DNA of 64,000 bases from Hygrocybe punicea (lineage: Eukaryota; Basidiomycota; Agaricomycetes; Agaricales; Hygrophoraceae). Made by a program: the position numbers and the translations under genes. The notes beneath the pieces were generated by a model, which was given only the letters and a program-made list of their open reading frames with translations, did not search any database and was not told where the DNA came from. Below, one piece after another: positions 20,121 through 29,855 of this stretch. The DNA lies in NCBI GenBank assembly GCA_963556145.1, contig OY744468.1:6634001-6698000 (forward strand). The letters run 5' to 3'. The first letter of the stretch is position 1. Each line of letters opens with the position of its first letter.

Positions 20121-23100
20121 TCACAGCTTGGTGCTCATGAAAATGGCCAATGCTATGGGCGCCACACATTCTTGCCACTCACAGTCTTCACCAGAGCCAG
20201 TGAAATTGGCATGGAGTCGATAGTTGAGTTGAGGCACATGACAGAGGAAGCACATCATCGTCCTGTGAATCTTGGTGTCGTACTAAATGCAGTTTTGATA
20301 GTTGATGTACTGATCCTTGGACATGACTCCAAGCATTGTGGGACAGTTGAGCATGTTGTGCCACGGTTGACTTGACCCTCCAAAGACCCTGCAGAATGAG
20401 CATATCCCTTGAAATGATTTCAAGCCCTTCAAGAGCCGATCCGCCAGACCACTCTTTGCCGCCAATGCTGCCAACTTTCGTCTCTTGGCTCCCTCAAATT
20501 CATCCTGGAAGGGATGGGTGGTGGCCACCTTTGTCATTGCCATTGTTGACATTGGCCTGGCTGGACCGGTGGCTGGCTGCATTCTTGGTGGGACCGGTCG
20601 TTTTGGAGCTTGATGGACAATGATTGGATCTGACTGGGCCACGACAACCTCGGGGACATCATTGAAGTCAGGTTCAATGCTCATCATATCCATGTCAACA
20701 TTAGAGACCTTGATGGTGGTGGGAGCTTTGCTTAGGACAGAGGTAACGACATCTCTGATCAGATCTGTGAGGCAAGGCATGAGTCGATCCACCACTCAGT
20801 CCGCGATGGCATCGAGGTCAATTGTGGTGTTGGGCATGCTGTTTCTTGATTGCTCCACCTTTATGACACCTCTGGCAATGAGATCGTCGAATGCTTTCAT
20901 GCGTGCCTCGGTGTATGGCAACATCAGGCCTCCTGTTGTGTTTTGATTGTCAAGATTGAACGGTGACATGTGCATTGAGAGCTCACCTGGAATGACTTTG
21001 TGCACTATCTGCCACTTGGTGCTGGCCTGCATAAAGAGAGGCAGAATGTCCTCTGCTGCACCTGCCAGTGCATCTCGACTGATGCCATAAATCTGTTCCT
21101 CTGTGTTCCGGTTGTGACCTGCTTGGAGGACATCCATGGTATCTTCCAAGCCACCTTCTTCATACAGTTCCATGGCGGCGCTACACAGTTTACGCTTCCA
21201 GGTGATGCTGATGTGTCTCCAGTCGTTGACGGTCAGACCCACACCAATGATGGGCTCCGTGAACTCCTTCATCACGTTCAACAGGTTGTTGGTGTTGAAA
21301 AGTTTGCCATCATTGACAAAGAGATGCACCTGGTACAGCTTCTTGATGTCCAACCTCTCAGGCATGCAGACGTGCACTGCAATCTCTGCAAAGGAATGAG
21401 CTAGTGCAAGGTCTTGAATGATGATGTCGGATGTAAAGGCATCGACAGCATGTGGTATGAGCTTGTCATGGCCCATCTGTGCACTGGATTTGTTGTATAG
21501 ACGGAGAAGAGCCAGATGTTTGTCAAGAATAGCGAGATTCTTGTCAGTCCGTGTGTCAGTGTTCTCTTTTTGCATGGCTGTCATTTCAGTTCCCCACTCC
21601 GGGGCTCCACAAACTGTCTCGCATCGGAGAAGGAGGAGTTCATGCAGTCTGGCATAGCTGCTGAGCCATGTGCGTAATGCTGTTTTGTTCCACACGATCT
21701 TACCACCGACCCAACCAACCTTCATGAACTGCCCACATATCGCAGGATTGCACATGATAGCGGTTAGTAGCTGGTCCCGGTCCTTGAAGGTCTCATTACG
21801 GGGATCTGAAATGAATGAATAGCCAACATCTGTGTTTGCAAGATCCTCCATGATCCCCTTTGTGTTGACTCTCAGTGTCAGGCCCAGAAGAACTTTCTTC
21901 TCCCACACATCAACTATGGCACCCTCCAAGTTTCTGAACACCTCTCCAATGTGGTCCAAATTGAGAGGTGTACCTCGATATAACATGGACCTCCAGGTGA
22001 TGCGATCTGTCCAATAAATTCGAGGCAAGCTTCTGGTGCGAAAGGCAATGCTGGAAGCACGATGCTGCAAGGAGCGAAGAGAGTTGAATGGAGTGTTGTT
22101 CTTTTCAATGAACCAGTACTGCATGGCATTGCAGGAATTTTCTTCATCCTCTGGTGCTACAGAGAGTTCGTGTATCTCGGTCAAATAAAAAAGACGGATA
22201 GCCCGCTCCAGTTTGGCTATGAAGCCAGTTACTCCCACTGGTGCCATGAAGCTTCGGTCTTGTTGCAATGTCAAGAGAGCTAAAGCTCGAACGGTTGGGC
22301 AAGGAATTGGGTTATCGGCCTTAGGCAGCCAGCTCTGCATCCACAATGCCTTGAACACGGCATGAAGCCTAGTTACAACCATAGGCTCATCCCTGTCTTC
22401 ATCCAGAGCCTCCTTTAGAAACAACAATGCTTCTTCCAATTCCACGGTAAGTGGGATCTGGTACTGGGCCTTTGGACGTAGGAGCATTGCCAATAAACGG
22501 ATGACTGGATTACAGTATTGGCCTAATATGGCATCGAGCTGATGCTGGTGCAAGGGAGTATTACTAATGCCACTGAATTGAATGTTTGTCATCAGTAGTG
22601 ATTTATACATTAATTGATACTTACGTTTTGGCAGGATCCGGGGTGTTGAGCTTCTGCAGTGTGATCTCAGATGTTGATGGCAGTAGAGCTGTTGCTTCCT
22701 GATAATACAACTCGACCAACTTTGCAAGACCATTCAGTTCTTCTTTGCCTGGAAATGAAACCAAGTTCCGAAGTTCGATTGTCTCGAATCCTTCGATATG
22801 CTCATGCCACTTGGTGCTCAAGAGCTAAGGGCTAACAGTACGTGGATCTCTAACTCCTCTGTGCCTTGACTGTTCTGATCCTTTGAGCATCTCCTTTCGA
22901 AGATCGGTAACGATGGTGGTGGTGACATGGATGGGCTGAGCATCTCGCCGTTGAACTCGAAACCATTGACATGTCACATGATCACGTGGATTGATTTGTT
23001 GAACAGAACATGTAGCCCATGTGAGTGGCTTTGGTTCTGTGCGATGATGCTTGCTATGATGCTTTCTCATATATTCCTTGGAGGTGGATGCATGAGGGCA

Positions 23101-23981
23101 AAACAAACAGTAGAAACCCTCTGCAATCTCCAAGCCTTGAAAAGCACGTGGTGCAGGATCCATGGAAAATGTCATGGGAAGATGGGGAAAACATTCAAAC
23201 ACCTCCATCTCCTTCATCACTTCTCCAAGTGTCTTGCTGATGATCTTGAGTTTGCCTGGTTTATGATTTTCACCTGCCAAATGACTTTCTACATGTTTGG
23301 GCAAAACAGCATAACCACACCAGTCACAAAGCAGTGAATGGAGGGCTGTATTGACAGAGAACCCTATTGTATCCAGATAGGGATGTGTTGCAATCTTTTG
23401 ACTTCAACATCAAATGTAGTATTTGGAAAACACATGAAATAACCCACCTCTGAAGTGCTGATATCATCTTTGTGGTGTTGGTTGGGAATGATTTGATTAT
23501 TAACTTGTGATGAGTCTGAAATGATGGCTGGATTTGCAGCTGCGTCATCAATAAAATCCTCATCTACATTGGTGATATCAGGTGATTGTGGCTGACTCTA
23601 AAAAATGTCAGGTTTAAGATTAATATTGAATCTGAAGATGATAAAATAAACCTGGATAATGGGCTCATCAGTATGAACTTGAGGTTGAACTTCAGCCTGG
23701 ACTTTAGCCTGATCATTGACTAGATTGTCCACCCCAACTCTAGGCATCCATGACAGCTGAACCTTTTTAACCTGCTTTTGAAGACCTCCAATGGTTGTAA
23801 AAGGCTTAGGACATTTAGGATGACTACATTGACATATAAATCTTCCCTCAACTCCTGCCTGCAATGTGAAAACCCTATTAATGTAAGTTATTTTAACTTC
23901 TCCCTTGCATTGTCTATAGTGATGATCTCTTTGTCCCATAGTAGGAAACTCCAAATTACAATTGCTACAAGAAGAAGGCAT
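20121..23981 (-). pseudogene. Zinc-finger/tyrosine-recombinase-like protein, four exons, three in-frame stops
   Basis: Exons 23981-23652, 23597-23448, 23394-22625 and 22572-20121 join in phase across 52-54-nt introns and total 1234 codons. The N-terminus has CSNC..HHYRQC and CQCSHPKC fingers. Exon 3 adds CDWCGYAVLPKHVESH and CLFCPHASTSKEYMRKH. Near residues 740-910 is a tyrosine-recombinase pattern: box I GAPEWGTE, a lysine hairpin YNKSS, box II NDWRH and GHNRNTEEQIYGIS, whose His-to-Tyr spacing equals that of XerD. The C-terminus has MCFLCHVPQ, a possible metal site. Stops interrupt it at 22825 (TAG), 20796 (TGA) and 20283 (TAG). The expected box I Arg reads Trp (TGG, 21594-21596). These changes fit C-to-T decay. 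Related basidiomycete proteins may be linked to RecQ helicases, but that is from memory and no helicase motif is present here. Confidence 0.6.
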
Positions 23982-24067
23982 GATAATAAAGCAAAGTTGA
24001 AATATGAGATGAGATGATAGTGGTAAGTGATTAAGAGAGATCAAGTCAGGTTACCTGAATTAGCCAA

Positions 24068-24310
24068 TCATGTGACTTAGTCATGTGACTTGACTTGGTG
24101 ATTTCACCAACTAGTCATGTGACTTGACTTGGTGATTTAACCAAGTGTGTGACAGTGACATATCACAGGACACTTGGTCATTTTACCAACTGTGTGACTG
24201 TGACATGTGACTTGAGTTGGTGAATTCACCAAGTAGCATGTGATTTGAGTTGGTAATATCATCAACTGTTTGATATCACAAGGCATTTATTATTTGAGTT
24301 GTGAATTTAA
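24068..24310. repeat. 34-bp minisatellite, right flank of the recombinase gene
   Basis: About five diverged copies of the same unit as at 19545-19830 (GTCATGTGACTTGAC, TTGGTGATTTCACCAA) in the same orientation. It lies just upstream of the gene start at 23981. Confidence 0.7.
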
Positions 24311-24655
24311 CAACCTTTTTATTGCTTTGAGTGCATCAGAGTTGTGATAATGTAATAACTGTCAGATTAGATGTTTAAACTATATTAAAATATGAATTAT
24401 GATGGCTTTATGTACATTATAAAGATGATTGATATGGTTATGAGGTATATGTTCATCTGCTATACAGTTTCAAGTGTAAATATGTGCAATTTATCTGACA
24501 TTAAATTTCAGAATATTAAAAAATATAGTAATTATGTGAACTTACCAAGGTCAAATGCAGGATCTATTGACATGGAATAGGTTGCTTGATAATAAAGCAT
24601 GACTAGACCCATATGCTAAATTTTTTTTTTTTTTTTTTTCAGAATCATTATTCAG
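24311..24655. other. AT-rich unassigned DNA with a T19 tract
   Basis: No gene. A run of 19 T lies at 24621-24639, directly left of the minisatellite array. Confidence 0.5.
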
Positions 24656-25528
24656 AATGCCCAAGAGGAATCTCTTGTTGATCTATAATTCTTATCTAAA
24701 GTACTTGCCTAAGATCACCCTTCATATCCCAAAGGCTTGCCCATAATGCCTCCCCAAAACCCCCCACATGATTAAAATGCTTGCCAAAAATGCTCTCCAA
24801 AGAACCCTCCACATGACTCAAATGCCTCTCAAAAAACCTTCCACATAACCCAGATGCTTGCCAAAAATGTCCCCCAAAGACCCCCCTTCATGCCCCAAAT
24901 ACTTGCCTAAAATGCTCCCCAAAGACCCCCCTCCTTGTCTAAAATGCTTGCCCAAAATGCCCCCAAAGACCCCCCCACATGACTCAAATGCTTGCTCAAA
25001 TGCCCTCCAAAGATCCCCCCACATGTCCCAAATACTTACCTAAAATGGCCTCCAAAGACCCCCCACATGACTGAAAAGTTTGCTTGAAATGCCCCCCAAA
25101 GATCCTTCTACATGACTGAAATACCTGTCCAACATCCCCCCCTTGTGTAAAATGCCCCCACAACACTCAAATACTTGCCCAGAATGCCTCCTAAAGATCC
25201 CCCCACATCACTCATATTCCCCCCAAAGATCCCTCTTCAAGTCCTAAATACTTGCCCACAATGTCCTCCAAAGATTCCCCCTATCACTCAAATGCTTGCT
25301 CAAAATGTCCCCCAAAGATCCCCCTTCATGTCTCAAATGCTTGCCCCAAATGCCCCTCCAAAGATCCCCCCACATGACTCAAATGCCCCCCAAAGATCCC
25401 CCCTCATGTCCCAAATACTTGCCCAAAAGTTCCCTCAAAGATCCCCCCACATGACTGAAAGACTTGCCCAATATCCCCCTCCTTGTCTAAAATGCTTGCC
25501 CACAATGTCCCCCAAAGATCCCCACACA
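24656..25528. repeat. Degenerate minisatellite (CCCCCAAAGATCCCCCCACATGACTC type), part 1
   Basis: Words of the type CCCAAAGATCCCCCCACATG and CAAATGCTTGCCCAAAATGC alternate with a variable 40-50 bp spacing. The pyrimidine-rich frames are an artefact of the repeat. The array continues after 25914 in the same orientation. Confidence 0.8.
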
Positions 25529-25914
25529 CACAGGGTGCATGGTGGCATACTGTATAATGCAGTATGTTGAATTTATTGGACAAGTATACTAAATATTGTT
25601 ATCATATTGTTGCACACAGTATTCAAAGAGTATTCAAAATGCTGATTCAATATTTTGAAACAAAGTACATTACCAGTAATAAATGGCAATCTTACAATAC
25701 TACTTCAATAATTTCAGTAAATGTCTTGTTGTTATTCAAGCAGTATTCTAAAAGTGTCATTTAATACTAGTAATTTACTTTGTCTCAAAATATTGAATCA
25801 TCATTTTGAATACTATTTGAATACTGTGTGCAACAATATGATAACAATATTCAGTATACTTGTCCAATAAATTCAACATACTTTATTACACAGTATGCTA
25901 CCATACACCCTGTG
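25529..25914. mobile_element. 386-bp MITE inserted in the minisatellite
   Basis: The termini are CACAGGGTG and CACCCTGTG. Inverted arms of about 113 bp (25529-25641 and 25802-25914) match with few differences, including TTGAATTTATTGGACAAGTATAC and its complement. The middle (25642-25801) is also partly palindromic. It interrupts an otherwise continuous array. A target-site duplication is not clear because the flanks are repetitive. No coding capacity. Confidence 0.85.
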
Positions 25915-26210
25915 ACATGTTCCAAATACTTGTCTAAAATGCCCCCCACAGATCCCCCCACATGACTGAAATGCTTGCCCAAAATGCCCTCCAAAGATCC
26001 CCCACATGACTCAAAGACTTGCCCAACAACCCCCCATATGTCCCAAATACTTGCCCCCAATGCCCCCAAAAGATCCCCTCACATGACTCAAATGCTTGCC
26101 CAAAAACCCCCCCAAAGATCCCCCCACATGTCCTCAAGACTTGCCCACAATGGCCCCCAAAGATCCCCCACATCACTCAAATACTTGCCCAAGAACCCCC
26201 CTCTCTGATC
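25915..26210. repeat. Degenerate minisatellite, part 2
   Basis: Continuation of 24656-25528 on the far side of the MITE, with the same unit and orientation. Confidence 0.75.
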
Positions 26211-26380
26211 CAGAATCCTTGTCCTTGTCCTTGTCCATAGGTTCCCAAATAGGCAACTCCTTGTCCAAAATCCTTGTCCAAAATCCTCTAAGGTTCCCAA
26301 AAAGGAAATTCCTTGTCCAAAACTGCTTACTAATCCTTGTCCTTGTCCTTGTCCTTGTCCCGGATCCTGCCCAGGATCCT
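26211..26380. repeat. (CCTTGT)n hexanucleotide blocks
   Basis: Two CCTTGT runs (near 26216-26237 and 26333-26360) flank two copies of a GGTTCCCAAA-containing segment with TCCTTGTCCAAAA words. No gene. Confidence 0.7.
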
Positions 26381-26840
26381 GAGAGTATAAAATTAGGTTT
26401 CGGTGATTGGGTCTGGTCTCTGTGCTCTGGTCTCAGGTCTCGGGTCTCAGGTCGCGTGCTCTTCTTAGGTCTGTGGTGGGTCTATTGGGTTTAGAGGTCG
26501 AATGCCGCTCTCATCACCACATTGGAGTGGTCCGGAGTCTCAGGCGTCTAACGAGGAACTGAATCTCGAGTCTCGAAGGTTGTGGATTGGTTGGGTTGGT
26601 CTCTAGCTACTTTGGGAACCAACTGAGTCATGTGACCCAGCCCTCGCTACTACTCCAGCGGTCACGCGCGCGTCGATCGGCGTAAGTCGCGCAAGTCGTG
26701 GGCAGCATGCTGATGTTTCGCATGTACGCGGGACTGCGGAAGAGTCGTAGGGAAAGTAGAATTGACCATATGAGAGATTCCGTGCCCAAAGGGAGAGACT
26801 GCGTATCAACGCCTTTGTTCGACCCCGTTGACCCACGCTG
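26381..26840. other. Unassigned DNA
   Basis: Short GGTCTC/TCAGGTCTCGGGTCTC repeats occur around 26410-26450. No gene or RNA is recognisable. Confidence 0.35.
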
Positions 26841-27197
26841 GCCCCACCTCCCCTCATACTCCCCCTGCCAGATCTCTACCCCCAGACCTCGGATGGCCAA
26901 ATCCCACTGCACACAGACAGTTATGACCACATGGGGTTGTTTGAGCACAACATTGTGAGTTAGTTCCACCCCGTTGGCCTGCACTTGCCCCACCTCTCCT
27001 CATACCCCCCTTCCCAGATCTTTACCCCCAGACCTCAGATCGTAAAACCCTGCCACACACACATGGATACGACCCACTGGGGTCGGATGTGCATGACATC
27101 GCATGTCGGTTTGGTCCCATTGCCTCGCGCTGCCCCCACCTCTCCTCATACCCCCCTCTTCCAGATCTCTACCCCCAGGTTTCAGATTGCCATCCCC
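26841..27197. repeat. Tandem array, about 145-bp unit, 2.5 copies
   Basis: CCCCACCTCTCCTCATAC with following AGATCT.TACCCCCAG recurs near 26842, 26987 and 27133, a period of 145-146 bp. Open frames on both strands run through it without domain content. Confidence 0.75.
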
Positions 27198-28238
27198 CCC
27201 CTCCATGTAGTGATTATTCTTGATGCTCTACTCTTTTTTTTTCCATTGGCTGACCACCTCCACCTCATACCACTGTACCATACAATTAAATTATGAATAT
27301 ATTTATTATTATAAGAAATTGGTTTGGCTAACTCTGACATAGAAATTATTATTATTATCAATAACCAAAACCTACCCTGTGTTTTGCCTAGACCATGCAA
27401 AGTCCAGCTGGGACCCGAAAGGGCCCAGATTTGGCCATAGTTAACCAGATTTGATGATACCAAGGCTTCGGGTCATCCAGACCTAACTAACCCTCTTGTA
27501 CACCTCCTTTTGGGAGGGTCGTGTCCTGCTGCGCACCCCCACGTGGGTGCATGTGCATCGGCCTGCCCTAAAGGGCACCTGTGCACAGACCAACTCCCTT
27601 CCTTATTTAAAGCTTAGAGGTAGTGCTGCTCGTACTTGCAGGCAAGGAAGTAAGGGTCGGGGTAGGCATAGCCCTCTGATGAGACCTTTCGCACCAGTCG
27701 AAACCCTACCCACGCCTAAGCTAGTGTTGTGCAGCAACCTCACCTCCACTCTCCTACCCTCAGGGACAGAGATGGAGGCGGCCAAGTGCCTTCGCCGTCA
27801 GTCCTTGTCACACAGGCATGGGACTTGGCCTTCACTGCTTTGCAGCTTTGGCAAAGTCCATTTTAATTATGGAGCAAGGTGCTACCAAATGTGTGTAGAG
27901 TAGCCACTGGAGAATGGGTGTTACGGGTGTTTGTTCGCTTCGCTCACAAACATCGGTGGCACAAAAAGCATGTAACTCTGCTGTGAGTAGCCACTGCAGA
28001 ACAGGTGCTACGGGTGTTTGTGAGCAAAGCGAATAAACATCGAAGGAAAATAACATAAATAAATGCAAAATAAATGCATATAAATTCATATAAATTCAAA
28101 TAAATTCAAATCTATGAAATAAATTTAAAATAAAATAACATAACATAAAGTCAACATAACTAATACCATAATCAATTTATGATAAAATAAGATAAATAAA
28201 ATAAAATAAAACCGTTGCAAAGCACAGGTACCAACTAG
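27198..28238. other. Unassigned DNA with short duplications
   Basis: Bases 27900-28040 hold two copies of a GTGCTACGGGTGTTTGT-type segment. Bases 28060-28215 are AT-rich short repeats (AAATTCATAT, ATAAA). An ORF at 27496-27903 has no recognisable domain and overlaps an open frame on the other strand, so I do not call it. Confidence 0.4.
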
Positions 28239-29611
28239 TTGTTGAGGGCTGCGAAGTTCTTGCTGGAACATGAGGATTTGCTTTTTACTCTGTTTTAATG
28301 TTATCATAGAAAGAAATTATCATATTCCAAAATTTGTGACTTTCACTAGGAATCAGGGATCAACCACACCACATAAGACCAACCAGAACTTTGCATTCTG
28401 GTTTTACCACCTGCTAGGCAGGGCTGGCAACCTATGAAGTGACAAAACTCTGTGATTTGCTGGCACTCTGCTCAAAGTAGAGGTTGCTGCACAGGAGAGG
28501 TGAAACAAACACCAGTCCAGACCAACCAGAACTCTGCATGCTGGATTGACCACCGGCTTGGCAGGGGCTCAGGTCCAACAACCCGGCATGGTGATGAAAC
28601 TTTGCGTAATGCTGGCACTCTGCTTACAGCAGAGGTCACATGCAGGGGGGTGTTGTTTGGGGCAGCATGGGTGCTTGGGGAGGCTGGAAGGGGGTTAAGG
28701 CATGAAGTAGGGAGCATATCTGTGTTTGAGGAAGGTATTGCCTGCTGGGACCAGATTTTCCCAGAGGGGGAGGTAAGTTGAGCTATTCCATTTCTATTAG
28801 TAGAGAAAGTTTCATTGTGAAAGAAGAGGCTTACTGCTTTATTGTATGCAGCACTTTCTTGCTTTTCCATGAAAGCCTTGGTCTTATCCTCACTAGCTTG
28901 GTTTGCTTCCACAGCTTGTTGTTGTCCTATTTCTATCCAGTGCTGTCTGCATCTCGCTCAACAAGCACACTGGCAATAAGTGGCAAAGCCTTGACTGAAG
29001 CGAAAGAGCTGGACCTCCAAAATTTCCTCAATTATTTCTTGACTGGTTGCAGCACCAAGAGAATCAGGCGAGTGGTGATTGATGAAGCTCATTACATATT
29101 TTTGGCCCAATATTGGCATGCAGCTTGTGCTTCTTTTTTGATATGGGCTTGTTTGTTTTTTGGAGTATCAGTGCTGGTTAGGAGGAGCATTTCCTGTTCT
29201 TTGACAGAACTAATGAAACTTTTAGTAATTTCACCAGAAATGCCCATAATGTCCAGGAGGGTTTGATTTTTGGCTGTTTTGTATTGAATCAGAGATTTTC
29301 TTTGAATTTGAGTGTATCTTTATCCCAGAGACTGTGCAGTTCTGTAAGGGATGTGGGGTTGACTTGAGGGGCTTTTATATTGCTGAGGAAGGGAGGTAGA
29401 GTTAGATGATAAGGGTGAAACCAGGAGGTCTCAGAAGGAGCTTCGACAGCTGGACTGAGGGATATTTCTCAACCAGAGTGAACAGAGAATCTACATAAGT
29501 TCACTGGAACAGTCACAATTAGTAGGGAGGTTCTGACATAGAACCATGTTGACCAGGCCTCCAATAGGCCAAGAGTTTACAGCTTTGGAACACAGAAAAA
29601 TTACCTGTTTC
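28239..29611. repeat. Direct duplication, copy A (partner 36774-38326)
   Basis: Shares its whole length with 36774-38326. The first half is diverged by point changes and an indel. About 760 bp in the second half (28785-29548) appears identical by eye. Inside the first half, a segment with ACTCTGCATGCTGGATTGACC and CACTCTGCTTACAGCAGAGG is present as about two tandem copies here and three in the partner. Confidence 0.85.
28778..29266 (+). pseudogene. DEAH-box (RecQ-like?) helicase fragment, copy A
   Basis: A 162-codon open frame encodes RIRRVVIDEAHYIFLAQYW, which resembles helicase motif II of RecQ-type enzymes (DEAH followed by a Gln/Trp element). Neither a Walker A motif nor the second helicase half is visible on either side, so it is at most a fragment. 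The identical frame occurs at 37506-37994. The assignment rests on a single motif and is uncertain. Confidence 0.35.
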
Positions 29612-29855
29612 TGGAGGAAGACAAAGTTCATTTGGAGGAAGATGAAATCACCCTGTGTTTTGATATCAATAGCATGATCTGGGTCACTCACAAACTCCAT
29701 TTCCTTCAAGCCACCAAGATGTTTATATTGTCATACAAAAGGAGGGAAGCTTCTATCCACAGAAACAACCACATTTATGTGGACATACTCCTTCCTCATT
29801 CAAGCTAGACAAAGACAGTAGTGGTAGATCAGGGTGGCTATCCAAATCATTTCCT

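Larger units (their letters stand above)
19430..24310 (-). mobile_element. Putative tyrosine-recombinase element with 34-bp direct repeats on both sides
   Basis: One long minus-strand gene (20121-23981) with tyrosine-recombinase motifs is flanked on both sides by arrays of the same 34-bp unit in the same orientation. Split direct repeats, not inverted ones, are typical of tyrosine-recombinase transposons such as DIRS relatives. No reverse transcriptase is visible, so Crypton-like is the nearer comparison. Exact ends are not defined. The gene carries three stops, so this copy is dead. Confidence 0.5.

Noticed and set aside
20103..20946. Plus-strand ORFs at 20103-20375, 20372-20623 and 20620-20946
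   Set aside because: They are shadows of the phase-consistent minus-strand recombinase-like gene.
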